Part shown: positions 21,100-33,516 of the stretch, in pieces | Layout: every line of letters begins with the position of its first letter | Position numbering within the stretch: the first letter of the stretch is position 1 | Assembly (NCBI RefSeq): GCF_000687475.1 | Contig: NC_057318.1 | Coordinates: 5,704,001-5,768,000 of the forward strand | Length of the DNA: 64,000 nt | Origin: Ustilaginoidea virens | Taxonomy: Eukaryota; Ascomycota; Sordariomycetes; Hypocreales; Clavicipitaceae | Reading direction: 5' to 3' | Notes under the pieces: model-generated | Told to the model about the DNA's origin: nothing | The model's database searches: none | The model's input: only the letters and a program-made list of their open reading frames with translations | Position numbers and translations under genes: made by a program

Positions 21100-21420
21100 T
21101 GTCGGAATCGTCGGTCAGTCAGTCAGTCACTCAGTCAGTCACTTAGTCAGTCAGTCACTTAGTCAGTGCACCTGATAGTGATACGGCAGATGTGGCTATA
21201 GCATATATGCATACGTAGTTATTACGTGCCCGACACACATAGCATATAGGGCATATCGCCACCCTCAGTCCTTTCTTACTTTTCTTCTTTCTTAGTTAGA
21301 CACTTCACAATATATTCACTTTAGGGACGATCTATACCTCTGATACGTGATACTATGATAGTCACCGATACAGTAGTATCACGCGCGCACCCTATGCACT
21401 AGGACCTAGCCTACTCAATA
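21100..21420 (+). repeat. 5' LTR of copia W (321 bp)
   Basis: TGTCGGAATCGTCGG start and CTACTCAATA end (CAACA in the other LTR). Positions 21,115-21,175 are a cagt/cactt-rich simple repeat (TCAG units). The 3' LTR has a slightly different unit arrangement. Confidence 0.9.
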
Positions 21421-21735
21421 CTGATCAGTGTTACAGTAGTAACATAGATCAGCTAGAGATTTGTCTAGAAGAGACGATCTCGGTGAGATCGTGCTAATCT
21501 GAGAGATAAATTACGGATGTTAACCTTCTCTCCTCTCGTCCATTACGAGGCTTACTTATACTGCTATATATCACGTTTTGACGATACCAATTAGCAACTA
21601 AATTATACACTTTGCAAATAGGCTATATATTACGCTTTGACAATACCATTTAGCGACCAATTTACACTTTGCAAAAACGCTATATATTACGACCTTTGGT
21701 AATACCATTTAGCGACTAAATTACACACGCTCACT
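21421..21735 (+). other. leader of copia W with inverted and triple direct repeats
   Basis: Right after the LTR comes a nested inverted repeat: CTGATC (21,421-21,426) with GATCAG (21,447-21,452), enclosing TGTTAC/GTAACA (21,429-21,444). Further on are three direct repeats of 53-59 bp (21,564-21,622; 21,623-21,679; 21,680-21,732), each with CTATATAT.ACG, AATACCA.TTAGCGAC and TACACTTTGCAAA-like blocks, ending at the gag ATG. Confidence 0.7.
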
Positions 21736-22313
21736 ATGGATTTATTACGACTATCATTACCTATACCACCATTTTTATTACTACCTGAGCCACTGCGAAA
21801 ATATGCTAAGCTTGTTGATAAAAATTGGATAGATGTAAATGAACATATTGATCCATAAAATACAACCGATATCGACCTATATAATCGGCTAATATACCGC
21901 TTTAACGCTTACGATATAGGCGAAGATATGGATGACGATTTATAGGATATGTTTTGCGATGACTTTAGCAAGTAGGATGAAGTCTTATTTAAATGCATTA
22001 ATAGTGAGCTATTACAGGAATTCCGTATAATCCTATGTGAGCATGGCGTATATATAGGACGATTAGGCTCAGTAGTTATACCATCTTTAATTAACTGCCT
22101 ATAACAACCGGAAAATCCTATATGGCCACAAGAAGAAATAAGCCGACAACTATAACGCAGAAGATTTGTATCGCGATTAAATCTACATAGGGAAGTATCT
22201 ATACCAATTGGTAATACTACGCGAGAATTACAAATACTGTAAAATACACCTAGAAGGACTATATCATAAGTAATAGTTATACCCTTACCAGAAAGACCCT
22301 TATAGGCCCCTTC
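21736..22313 (+). pseudogene. gag-pol: copia W gag, N-terminal part before gypsy G
   Basis: Starts at ATG 21,736 (MDLLRLSLPIPPFLLLPEPL) and runs about 192 codons to the insertion point of G. It continues in phase at 27,961 once G and one CCTTC copy are discounted. Stops are TAG/TAA at expected Gln codons. Homologous to the gag start of X at 6457 (MALL). Confidence 0.85.
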
Positions 22314-22568
22314 TGTCACGGACTCGGGCTATGCCCGTATCATGGATTGACTGAGGCTCGGGCTGCGCCCGTACCTAGTCCGGAACGGATAATATAAGGT
22401 AGACGCGCGGGCCCATAAGGGTAATATTAGGGCTCTAACCCGCGCCACATACGGATATATATAGACTGCGGAAGGGACCCGATTCGGCCTCTTCTCCCTT
22501 CCTCCTTAGTTTTATCAATACATCCGATTAACGCCTATTCGCAATCGCCCTAGGGCTAGTCCGTCACA
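22314..22568 (+). repeat. 5' LTR of gypsy G (255 bp)
   Basis: TGTCACGGAC...GTCCGTCACA: the LTR ends are themselves inverted (TGTCACGGAC against GTCCGTCACA with one mismatch), giving about 10-bp terminal inverted repeats. Target CCTTC precedes it. Confidence 0.93.
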
Positions 22569-22620
22569 ATTAATAAAACTCTCTCAACCCTTATTATTAT
22601 ACTACATACAACCGCCGATA

Positions 22621-23830
22621 ATGGATATAGGGCCCTTATAGAATACCATAGGCTTAGATAATGCCCGACGCGCCTCCGCTTATTAATAGGCCGCTTAATA
22701 GGAGTTAATTACTAATGCTATAGAAGTCCTTAATATAAGGTTCTAAGAATAGCTATCCTAAAGCCAGGAGAGTGAGCATCGGATGCACGCTTAGGCCGAA
22801 CAGACTAAGCGTCGGATACTAGCCCTTATCGACCAAATGCAATAATAACTATCGCTAGCCCCTGTAATAACCCCTAACCGGTCTTAGACTAACTCTATCC
22901 TAACCCTAGAGGAAACCTAACCTAAGCGTAAGCCGATACCGGTTAGGGAACCCTTTAACAGTAAAAAGGCTATATTTACCGTATAGAAGACCTTTATGGA
23001 GTATAAGTTAGAGATCGATCGGGACTTTATTAGTAACGATAAGACCTAATAGATATTTATCTACTAGAACCTTTTAGCTATAGTCTAATCCTAAGTCGCA
23101 GCATTCTTCGAGAATAGCGCAGCCCTCTATTACTGCCCTATAGCTTTCTTTAACTACCTATAGCGACTCTTTGAGGACTTATATTAGGAGGAACGCGCGA
23201 TTAGCGAGCTTAAGTATACCCTCTATTAGGCGCTAAAAGAACCCTTTTCTACCTTCTTTATGCGTTTTAAAGAGAAATTAGCGTTAGTAGGGGGGCTTAG
23301 GTGGCCTAAGTCGGTTAAGCTAGAAATACTCCGATCCGCCTTTAACCCTTATATATCGGATAAGATTATCGGCCTAGGGGTCTCCTATAAGGACTATAAT
23401 ACGGCCGTTATATAGTACCGTAAAATCGCTATCGACCTAGAGATAAGCCTTACCGCGAAATGCTATATAGACCCTTATTAGAATTATAATAATAACGCCT
23501 GGGATCCGTAGGCAACTGCTTGGGATAAGGATGGTGATATGCCTATAATGGGCGTTAATAAGCTAGGTTCGAAGGGTAAAGAGAAGTTATCTACTAAAAG
23601 GGTAGTATGGGTTTTAAGAGAGGCCCTTAAGGAGTGCTACTAGAAATCACTTTATACCTAATATAGAGATGCCGGCTATAAAATGCCGGAATATAAGCTA
23701 AGGCCGGCCCGGCCTCTATTAGAGATAACTGTAGCTTCTATAGACCTAAAGGCCGTAGAAGCCTTATAAATCGCTAAGCTTAGAGATAGCGATAATAGCG
23801 ATCCCTAGGGAAAAGACTAGCCTTTAAGCC
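22621..23830 (+). pseudogene. gag: gypsy G gag with zinc knuckle converted to tyrosines
   Basis: Frame from ATG 22,621 (MDIGPL). The capsid region (22,951-23,460) has FNSKKAIFTV, LKEPFSTFFMRFKEKLALVGG and LRSAFNPYISDKII, matching the gag core seen again in J. The nucleocapsid knuckle at 23,653-23,694 has Y-X2-Y-X4-Y-X4-Y: exact C-X2-C-X4-H-X4-C spacing with all four ligands now TAT. Gag is in frame 1 while protease and RT are in frame 3, consistent with a programmed -1 shift as in several fungal chromoviruses, or with an indel. Confidence 0.85.
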
Positions 23831-23929
23831 GAGTCTTACGAGAAGGCTTAAAAAACGCACCTAATCCCTGGCCAAATTACGATAAAAATACTGCATAAGG
23901 GAGACTAATAATATTAAGGACCATATGGA

Positions 23930-26900
23930 TAGACACCCCTTTTTAGTCCTAATATTATATAATAATTCTACCTTTATTGATACCCTAATTGATTCTAATT
24001 ATAACTACTATAGTATAATAAGCGAAAGAACTATCTAAAGGTTAGGACTCTAGCCTATCCGCCTGCTGTCTTGTAGGAAACTTAGAACTATAGTAGATAT
24101 AAAGAGTCGATTGGGGGAGCGGCAGACTACCCCCTCGATTACCTATATTATCTATATCGATATCGATATTGATAGATAGCTATTAGCTGTAATACTATAT
24201 ATCGTTTTAGGCCTTACCTGCGATATTATCCTAGGGTTGCCTTAGATAGAGTACTGCGATATCGAACTTTAGGTAAAGCGGTACCGATTAAAAATTAGAG
24301 CCGCTAGCGGCTTCCTTATAAGGGAATTAACTATTTAATCCTCTAGGCCCGCTGCAATTAATATCTTTAGATCGGTCTTTTATAGCATACTATAACGCGT
24401 GGTATATACCTAAAATAATTCGACTTCTTTCTTCCTTATAAGCCTATAGGAGCTTATATGCATCCTCTATATTATACTCCTGCTATATTAGAATTCAGCT
24501 TCTCCCCTAGCCTAGCTGCAGACCCTACTACTAGAGCTCTAGGACTTCGCTAACCTCTTTAATAAGGCGAAAGCCTCCGGCCTCCTACCGCACTAAGGCA
24601 CGCTTAATTACTATATTAAGCTTAAACTAACCCTAGATAGGGGGCTACCCGACCTCCTATAGGGACTACTATATAATATACCGTAGGACTAGCTACTTAA
24701 GGTTTGGAAATAGGTAATAGACCTTATAGATAAAAGATAGATCTATACGAGCTTTTTATTAGTAGTAGCATTAATCCTATTTGCGAAAAAGGCAAATAGC
24801 GGATAGCATTTTTATATAGATTACCGGGCCCTAAATAAGGTTATAACGTAAGACTAGTATCCCCTTCCCTTAATTAAGGAGACGCTATATTCCCTATCTT
24901 AGGCGAAGTAGTTTACAAAAGTAGATATCTATGCTGCATTCTATAAGATCTATATCGCTAAAGGCAATAAATACCTAACTGTATTTTAAACCTACTTCGG
25001 CCTCTTTAAGTGGTTAGTAACCCCCTTTAGCCTAACCGGGGCCCCCGCGATATTCTAGTGTTATATCAATAGGGCCTTAGGGGACTTATTAGGGGATTTT
25101 ACTACTACCTACCTAAACGATATTTTAGTCTATACCGGCGGCTTACAGAAGGAATATATAGACCGCATTAGGGTTATCCTTAGACGCCTATAAAATGCCA
25201 ATCTAAATCTAGATCTAGATAAATATAATTTCGCAGTAAAGGAGGTATACTACTTTAGCTATATTATAATAGTAGGGAAGGAGATCCGCCTAGACCCTAA
25301 GAAGATTAAGGCGATCTAAGAGTAGGAAGCCCCTATAAAATTGTAGGGCGTCTAAAGCTTCTTAGGTTTTGCAAACTTCTACTGCGATTTTATCTTAAAC
25401 TTCTTTTACCTGGCTAAGCCCCTAGTTTGACTAATATAGAAGGGTGTTCCCTTTTAATAGCTCGAAGAGGAGGAAAAGGCTTTCTAAGCGCTTAAGTAGT
25501 GCTTTATCTCGCACTTAGTCTTCGCCTAATAGGACCCTAAGAGGGAAATAATCCTTAAGGCAAATAGCTCTAGTATAGCTTTTGGTAGCTGCCTCTCCTA
25601 GATCGGGGAGGATAGAATACTCTACCTAATTGTATACCACTCGGCATAGCTTATAAAGGCTAAACGGAATTATACTATTTATAATAAGGAGCTATTTGCT
25701 ATTATCGTATGCCTTAAGGCGTAGTCGGCTGAGCTTTATTCTATTGCTACCCCGTTTATAATCCTTATGGACTATAAGAACCTTAAGTACTTCGCCCGAC
25801 TAAAGGAGATATCGGAATGCTAGGCGCAATAGGCCGAGATATTAGCCCTTTTTAACTTCTACCTTTAATACCGGCCCGGCTTATAGGCCTAATGCCCCGA
25901 TGCCTTTTTATAATGGAAGCAAAAGGTAAATAGTACGGCACTAAGGTTTAGCTAAGTCCTTTAACTACTATCTATTTCTATTATAGAGGCAGACCCGATA
26001 GAGGTCTAGCCAGACCTAATAGGAGATCGGCCGACTATAGCCCTAAGTACAATAGAGGATAGGCCGATAGCGGCTTTATCGACTAAAGTCTCCCTACCTA
26101 ATAGCTCTTAGGTCTTTACTAATATATACCTATAGGCACTTTAGGACTAGGCTATAGCTAAAGACGAATTATATCGGGCCTAATAGAAGGCTATAGCGAA
26201 TAGAGAATAATAATTCCCTATAAAGGCAAAGACTAGAGAGTAGATCGCAGACTATACTCTAAATGCCTATAGAGTGCTACTTTACTAGGGCCGGGTTTAG
26301 CTCCCTTCGTTTGAGCTACTAATAACTATAGTAATCTAACGATGCTATAACTCCCCTACTGTAGGGCACCTAAGGAAGAATACAACCTTCTAACTCTTAT
26401 AATGGGACTACTACTTTAATAGCATATTATCTAAAGTAGCTTAGTTTATTCGGAATTGCTAATACCGTAAGGCGCATAAGAGCCGCTAATTGCAATAAGG
26501 CCTACTCTAGCCCTTACCGATCCTAGATCGTTTTTAGTTTTAAATCTCTATTAACTTTATAACTAACCTCCTAGCCCGGGACGCTTCTAACCTGTGTTAC
26601 CTAATGGTTATTACCGACCGCCTATCTAAGTATATCTAGCTTAAAGCGATATACTTAATGCGAGCGGAGGATTATATAGAACGGTTTCTCGACTATTAGT
26701 AGCAGTACTATAGATTTCCCGTCCAAATTATCAGCAATAGAGGCTTAGACTAGGTAGGCTAATTCTAGACTATAATATGTAAGGCTATTGGGACCGAATA
26801 ACTCCTCTCGACCGTATACTACCTACAGACTAACGGTAGTATAGAATATATAAACCAAGAGGTCTAGGCTATTTTACGCATTAAGGTAGCATTCGACTAA

Positions 26901-27640
26901 TACAATTAGCCCTAATATCTCGCGACTTATTAATATGCTCTAAATAACCGTACTTCCTTAGTTACTGGATATAGTCTTAACCGTCTCCTAAATAGCTTCG
27001 ACTCTCTTATTGTAGTACCTCCCTTTGATATTACGCCGAATTTAACGACCCCTAAGGGGCGAGTGGTATGCTTCCTAGCTATAATACGGGAGGGGGGCGA
27101 ACTCGCTTAGGCCGCTATTGCCTTTGCCTAGTAGCGGTAGTAAGATATAACGAACCGCTCTTAACGCCTAGTGGAATGCTACTAAGTTGGGGACTAAGTC
27201 TGGCTAAGCCTATGGAATATTAAGATTAACCGGCCTTATAAGAAGCTCGACTGGGTATCTGCTAAGTATACTATTATAGCTGTCCTATCCCCGTTTAATA
27301 TCCGACTCGATATTCCTAATAGTATCTACCCGGTTTTTCATATTAATCTTATAGAATATACTGCTTCCGACCCGCTGCCGAGCCAAATACTTATAGATAC
27401 TAGGCCCGGTCCCCTACTAGTCTTACTAGAGGACTTTAATACCCCGCATGAGGAATTCGAGGTTAAAGAGATACTAGCTGCTAAAAACGCTCGGGGTTGT
27501 GGCAGTAAACGCAATATGCTAGTAAAATGGAAGGGGTACGACTCGCCGACTTAGGAACCGCTAGAGAACTTCGAGGATACTATAGCGTAGGCGGCATTTG
27601 AGGTTAAATAGGGGGATATTCGGATATATAATAGACCCGG
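23930..27640 (+). pseudogene. pol: gypsy G pol: protease, RT, RNase H, integrase, chromodomain
   Basis: Protease FIDTLIDSNYN at about 23,973 (D-S-G turned to D-S-N). RT from about 24,640, with FQCYINRALGDLLGDF-like residues (stops at Gln) and catalytic YLNDILVYT at 25,110-25,136, where YLDDIL has lost one Asp. RNase H about 25,540-25,900 (KANSSSIAFG and NKELFAI blocks). Integrase zinc finger about 26,335-26,490 (SPTVGHLRK...), catalytic core 26,520-26,870 (ITDRLSKYI, QTNGSIEYINQEV). Chromodomain 27,450-27,590 (EFEVKEILAAKNARG, KRNMLVKWKGYDSPT, PLENFEDT). Dozens of TAG/TAA codons and an impaired RT active site. Confidence 0.9.
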
Positions 27641-27700
27641 TCGAACCCTATAGCAACCCTAATATGGAATGGGTGAAATTTTTCCCGGCGAAGGGGGGTA

Positions 27701-27955
27701 TATTACGGACTCGGGCTATACCTATATTATGGATTGACTGAGGCTTGGGCTGCGCTTATACCTAGTCCGGAATGGATGATATAAGGTAGACGCGTGGGCC
27801 TATAAGGGCAACGTTAGGGCTCTAACCCGCGCTATATACGGATGTATATAGACTGCGGAAGGGACCCGATTCGGCCTCTTCTCCCTTCCTCCTTAGTTTT
27901 ATTAATACATCCGATTAACGCCTATTCGCAGTCGCCCTAGGGCCAGTCCGTCACA
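27701..27955 (+). repeat. 3' LTR of gypsy G (255 bp)
   Basis: Begins TATTACGGAC (5' LTR: TGTCACGGAC) and ends GTCCGTCACA; differs from the 5' LTR mostly by transitions. CCTTC follows at 27,956-27,960. Confidence 0.93.
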
Positions 27956-27960
27956 CCTTC

Positions 27961-30900
27961 TTCTAATAGGGATTTTAATACACCTAGCGCTTAACTACGC
28001 CAAACGGAAATTATCCCCCTATCGACGTCAAAATAGCCTCCTATTCCTATTATAAATGCCCCTACTAATATAGAAAGCGGCCGATCTATACAATATAAAG
28101 GAAAGGAACCTATTAATAATAGGCTACAAATTGAGATAAGGGAAAGCTCCTGTAACCAATAGTATATGATAAGCGAGGACTATTTATATGATGAAGATAA
28201 TAGCGAAGAATATAGTCTATAACAACCGGCCCGACCCGATAATTTATATTATCCTAGGGCATATACCCCTAGTAGAGGCGGTTTTATTTGGGGCTCACGA
28301 GGCCGTCCTATACCTATAAGAGGCCGAATTATTAACCCGGACGATATACTGCCATCAATAGAGAGCCCTAATAAGGCAGATCAAGAAGCATATAGGCACC
28401 AATCCGATATAAATAACCCCCGTATTACCGTTTCTAGCGGCATTAGGCAACCTACCGGTATTGGTCAAAATATAACTAGATTTAACGACTTTTAGTATTA
28501 TAGCTACCCACAAAAGCCGCCAATTATAATAGATAACCCAGCTATAATAAATAACCCGAATATACTATAACGCAGCCAATAAGATATTCCAGAATACCCT
28601 CTAGAGCCAGATATTCCAAAACACTGGGACGATATATCTAAAAAGATATCTAACTTATTGCGCAGCTACCGTATAGAGGATAGATATAGCGGTAAAATAG
28701 ATGACTTTATTATTCTAAAGGTTATATCTTTTAAAAGCAAATGTCGACTACTAGGCTTGCCTGATTATGCATTTAATAGAGCATTTCAGATCATATTAAT
28801 CGGCGATATAGAGATTTTTTACTTCGATAATATAGAACCTATCTATAATACCCTTACATTTGACGAAATAGTCTATAAAATTAAAAGCCACTTTGAGACT
28901 AAAAGCATAGAGCAATTCTATTTATATCGGTGGAATAAAACAATACTACAATTAACTATTGCAAAATACCCGGATAAATCTAAGCTTGAATGCCTTAATA
29001 TTTTATTAGAAGAACTATAACGCTTGTATCGTGGCCTATTTCCCCTATTTACAGCTGATACTGAGCTACATCGGTAAGTGCTAAATGCCGTACGGAATAC
29101 CCTAGAGTGCAGCCAGGCTATATACTATTATGCACCAACATTTAAAGGGCTTGCATTAGACTTACGGCATTCTATATCTATATATGAAGCAGTATAATCA
29201 TACCGGGACCAACAAAATCACTTCCTTCAATAAGATATAGAAGATATAAATACCGACGATAATATAGCATTATTTATAGACCGTAGATATAACCAATCTA
29301 ATAGCCGTTATCAATGCCCATAACGGTTTAAACTACCACAATAGCAATTTGGCTTAAATCAATAATATCGCACAAGGCCTTACCAAAAGAAATGTTTTAT
29401 TTGTAATAAAATAAGTTATTGGTCATCAAATCACTTTACTAAAGAACAATAAGAATCTAAGGCCCGCTAGATAAAAAGCCGGTTATACCGTATAATACCT
29501 AATGATAAGAAGTTTAATACCTTTTTACAGCAATACGAAGGGGATATATAGGATAACCTATAATAATAAGGGCCCGAAAATACCGATATTGACGATATCG
29601 TCAAAGATTTTAAGGCAATGATGGTAGCAGATATAAATAACAAGGAAGATATCCTACCGCAAATTATAGCCACCTAGTATTTTCTAGCCCCTATAGAAAT
29701 AGTACTATTAATACCAGCTATAATAGAACCAATATTATCGCTTAATATATTACAGGCCTTATAAGATAAAATATGCTGGCATGCCCTATTACATGATGAC
29801 CCTTTTTAAATATTACCAGACCGTAATTATACCTTTTTAAAAGAAGAGCGCTATACCGACTAAATCTTCCGTAGAATATTACCAAATACCGGCGCTTCCG
29901 GCATATCAACGGCTGGTATAGGCTAAGCAAAGGCCCTTATGAAAATAATAACATTACTAACTATTGAGAAAAGTCAGCGGCACTATACTGTTAAATTTGG
30001 CGAAGGTTCGGCAACCTCCTTTAGCGCATTATATATTCCTACTATATTTGGAACTATTACCTTCCACGTTATTAGTAGCGTAACGCCATTCCTATATTCT
30101 ATTATAGATATAGATAGAATGGGTATTAAGCTAGATAATCTAGCAAACGTACTGATACAAGGGCATATTAAAGTCCTTATAATAAGGAAATAGGGATATC
30201 CTTGGTGGCCTATAAATGCAATATAAATAACAGCCTTCCATCTTTCCGCCAGTGAAATCCGATAATTATACCGACGTTTTAGGCACCCTTCTATAAATAG
30301 GCTTGCAAAAGTACTGCATAGGGCTGGCCATGATGATATAGACCGCGATATAATCGAACGTATCACACAAATATGCCACCAATACCAGCTAAATGCAAAG
30401 GCACTAAGCCGATTTAAATTTACACTTAGGGACGATTACTAATTTAATTACGAAATTATAGTCGATATTATGCAAATAGATAACCGGCCCGTATTATATA
30501 TAGTAGATACCGCAACCAGCTTCCAAGCAGCTAGATTTCTCGACCCATAAAGATAGAAGGCCCGAGATATCTAGAATACCCTTAAAGAATACTAGATAGA
30601 TACCTATCTTAGACCGCCTGACTAGATAGTATATAATACTAAAAAGAATTTTGCATCCACTGAATTCCATTATAATGCACGGTTATTAGCTATAAATATT
30701 AATGAAGTTCCCGTTGAGGCCCACTATAGTATCGGCAAAGTGGAAAGATACCATGCTCCATTACGACGCGCCTATACTATTATTAACAGCGAAATAGGCG
30801 ATATAATAATAAAAGAACAAAAATTACAGCTCGCTGTTAAAGCCGTTAATGATTCCGCTAGACCAGACGGTCTAGTACTAACGTTATTAGTTTTTGGAAC

Positions 30901-33256
30901 ATATCCTAGGCTTATAGATAACTTACCACCAAGCCTATTAGTATCACAACGTGCCGAGATACTACGGAAAGCCACTAATGCAGCTAGAAAATGCCTTGTA
31001 AAGCGGCAAGTTAATGATGCCCTCGCTACCCGTAACGGACCTAATACCTGGCCTATTCACCAATTACCACTATAGTTAGATATATGGGTATGGCGAGAGA
31101 AAGGTAGCTAGCACGGCCCATATAAGCTGATAAGCTTTAACGATGAGACTTATATTGTGCAAATGCCTTACGGACCAACTAAATTTCGATCAATAGTTGT
31201 TAAGCCTTATATTTACGACCTAGATAAGGACCCTATAGAAACGGACCCTATAGAAATCGTACCTACCGAGGCCCCGGCCCGTCACAACAGTATAAATACC
31301 CCAGCCCGTCATAATAGTATAAATACCCCGGCCCGTTATAATAGTATAAATACCCCGGCCCGTCATAATAGTATAAATACCCCGGCCCGTCCCAATATAA
31401 TAAATACCCCGGCCCGTCCTAATAGGACTAATACCCCGGCCTGTTTTAATAGGCTAGAAGTCAGAATACCCGCTATAGCTGCCTTATTTAACGTTATAGT
31501 TAATGAGGACTAAGAAGAGGCTTTTATTAATACCGTTAATTCTAATAGTATAATTAATACTGCCTTTTTGACTGCAAAAGAAAAAGCCGACCTACAGCTT
31601 GCAAGTAAATTACGCCAATAAGGAAAAATTATAACGCCTAGAAACCTATTTGAATAGTCTAACCAAGCCGAAATAGAAGCGTTATAGGCCCGCAATATAT
31701 TCCGATTTACCACCTATAATAATAAGAAGCACGGTAACTAACGCTTATTTAATTCTAGGATGGTAAGGGAAATTAAAGGCAAGGGTATTGCAACGCCATA
31801 CGAAAAATCACGGCTTATAATATAAGGCCACAGTGATGATGAAAAGCAATTAATATTAACCCAGTCGCCTACGATTCAACGGGCAAGTTAACGTTTATTA
31901 ATATCTATAGCCCCATTATTATACCAATCTTACGGCCTATTCTTATAGATAAGGGATATCACACAGGCCTATATGCAATTATCAACCACTCTTAACCGGT
32001 CAATTATTGCGAAGTTACCTAAGCAAATTGCTCACTAATATCCCGATAATACCATTATAGAAGTAGTAAAGCCACTATATAGTATAGCTGAAGCAGGTAT
32101 ATATTGGTGGGCAACTTACTTCCGGCACCACCACGATAAATTAAATATAACTATATTAATATACGACCCTTGTTTATTAATATCTAACGATAATGACGAT
32201 AATAATAATAACACTAATAATACCACGAATAATACCACTAATAATACCATACCTTTCGGTATAGTAGGAATACAAATAGATAATACACTTGGTCTTAGTA
32301 ATATATCCTTTTTCGACCGCGAAGATATAGAGCTTACTAAGGCAGGATTTAAAGCAAAGCCTAAGATAAAATTATCACCTATAACGCCCCTATTATTTAA
32401 CGGTTGCAAATTAACTATTGATGCTAATAATAATATGACACTATGTCAGAAAGGCCAGAGTAAAAATATCGCCCTTATCGATAAAAACATACCTACGGCA
32501 CAACAAACCTATATTGAACAACGTGCCTGTGGCGCCTATATTGCAACTGTTTGCCAACCCGAAGCATCTTATGACCTATCTGTTGCAGCATAATAACAAC
32601 GGCCTGATTCTGATGATATTGCTAAATTAAATAAACGCTTTAAATGGCAGCTGGATAATCAGGACCGCGGCTTACAATATATTAACCTCGACCTTACTAT
32701 AGCTAAAATCTTTGTATTTGTGGATGGATCATTTGCCAACAATAAAGATTTAAGCTCCCAGATAGGATATATTGTTATTATTAGCAACAAAAAAGATAAC
32801 CCTATGGAAAACGCCTTTATACTAACTGGTAATATCATAACATATAGCTCTACTAAAAGCAAGCGCGTAACACGCAGTGCACTTGCCTCTAAGTTATATA
32901 GTATGGTACAAGGAGTCGATATCGCATATGCGATAGGTACGACTTTAAATATAATTACCATAAAGCTAGGATTACCAAGAATTCCCACAGTTGTGTGCAC
33001 AGATTCTTTTTCACTATACGAATGCCTTATTAAGCTAGGCACAACAAAAGAAAAGAGACTAATGATAGATATCATGGCCTTAAGACAGTCATATGAGCGT
33101 CGAGAGATTTATGAGATCCGTTAGATTAACGGAAATGATAACCTTACCGATGCTATAACTAAAAGAACACCAAATAAGGCCCTCGAGACTTTTATCGACC
33201 ACAATAAGGCTACTATTCGTGTAGAAGGATGGGTTAAAAGATCAGCAAGTGGATAA
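27961..33256 (+). pseudogene. gag-pol: copia W polyprotein, rest of gag through RNase H
   Basis: One frame (positions congruent to 28,658) down to TAA 33,254-33,256. Gag with an open stretch 28,658-29,017; knuckle C-X2-C-X4-Y-X4-H at 29,393-29,434; protease NTGASG near 29,885 (catalytic Asp now Asn); integrase (finger near 30,250-30,390, DIMQIDNRPVLYIVD near 30,467, IGKVERYHAPLRRAY near 30,731, then open to 31,075); a nine-residue repeat linker (31,272-31,460); RT (DITQAYMQLS near 31,948, GIQIDNTLGL near 32,265 with DD now DN); RNase H VDGSFANNKDLSSQIGY to YEIR (32,715-33,124, open). The last 135 codons are uninterrupted. Including the gag start the protein would be about 1957 residues, close to X. 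Confidence 0.92.
31272..31460 (+). repeat. 27-bp minisatellite coding NTPARHNSI repeats
   Basis: Seven tandem units of 27 bases (CCCCGGCCCGTCATAATAG type) read in frame as NTPARHNSI with variants NTPARYNSI, NTPARPNII, NTPARPNRT. It lies in the integrase-RT linker of W. X has an unrelated repeat at this point, so the repeat arose after the two subfamilies split. Confidence 0.85.
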
Positions 33257-33516
33257 GTGTATCTGGTATTATCAACGCCGTTATTTACGGCAGGTAAGTA
33301 AGTTTATTTTCTTATATTCTATTACGCTATTTTTTATATTCTATTATGCTACGCAATTCCTGTTATTTCTTTTGGCATAATAGCTACGATATTCAACATC
33401 TTAGCCAAACCCAATAGGGGTATAATACCGGTCGGAAGCACAACCTTCCTAGACCTAGCCACACTTGCCTTTCTATGTATTTGCCTTATAACCGAGCGAT
33501 TCCGTTGTATTGTTAT
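33257..33516 (+). other. 3' untranslated region of copia W, interrupted by Q
   Basis: Non-coding sequence after the RNase H stop, collinear with the X 3' region (shared GCGATTCCG near its end). Q inserted after GTTAT (33,512-33,516). W resumes at 41,084 with TATAAAAAGAGAGACTGCTAG before its 3' LTR. Confidence 0.75.

Larger units (their letters stand above)
22314..27955 (+). mobile_element. Complete Ty3/gypsy chromovirus G (5642 bp)
   Basis: Full-length element in W's gag. Two 255-bp LTRs (22,314-22,568 and 27,701-27,955), duplicated target CCTTC (22,309-22,313 and 27,956-27,960), gag, pol with chromodomain, polypurine tract (GGCGAAGGGGGG) before the 3' LTR. It is the best reference here for H1, H2, K and J. 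Many stop codons, so inactive. Confidence 0.94.

Noticed and set aside
22569..22620. A tRNA primer-binding site after G's 5' LTR
   Set aside because: The sequence after the LTR is attaataaaactctc; I could not match it to the 3' end of any tRNA, so no site is called.
31272..31460. Regular 27-bp repeats suggestive of a CRISPR array
   Set aside because: Units are contiguous without unique spacers, lie in frame inside a retrotransposon polyprotein, and the genome is eukaryotic.
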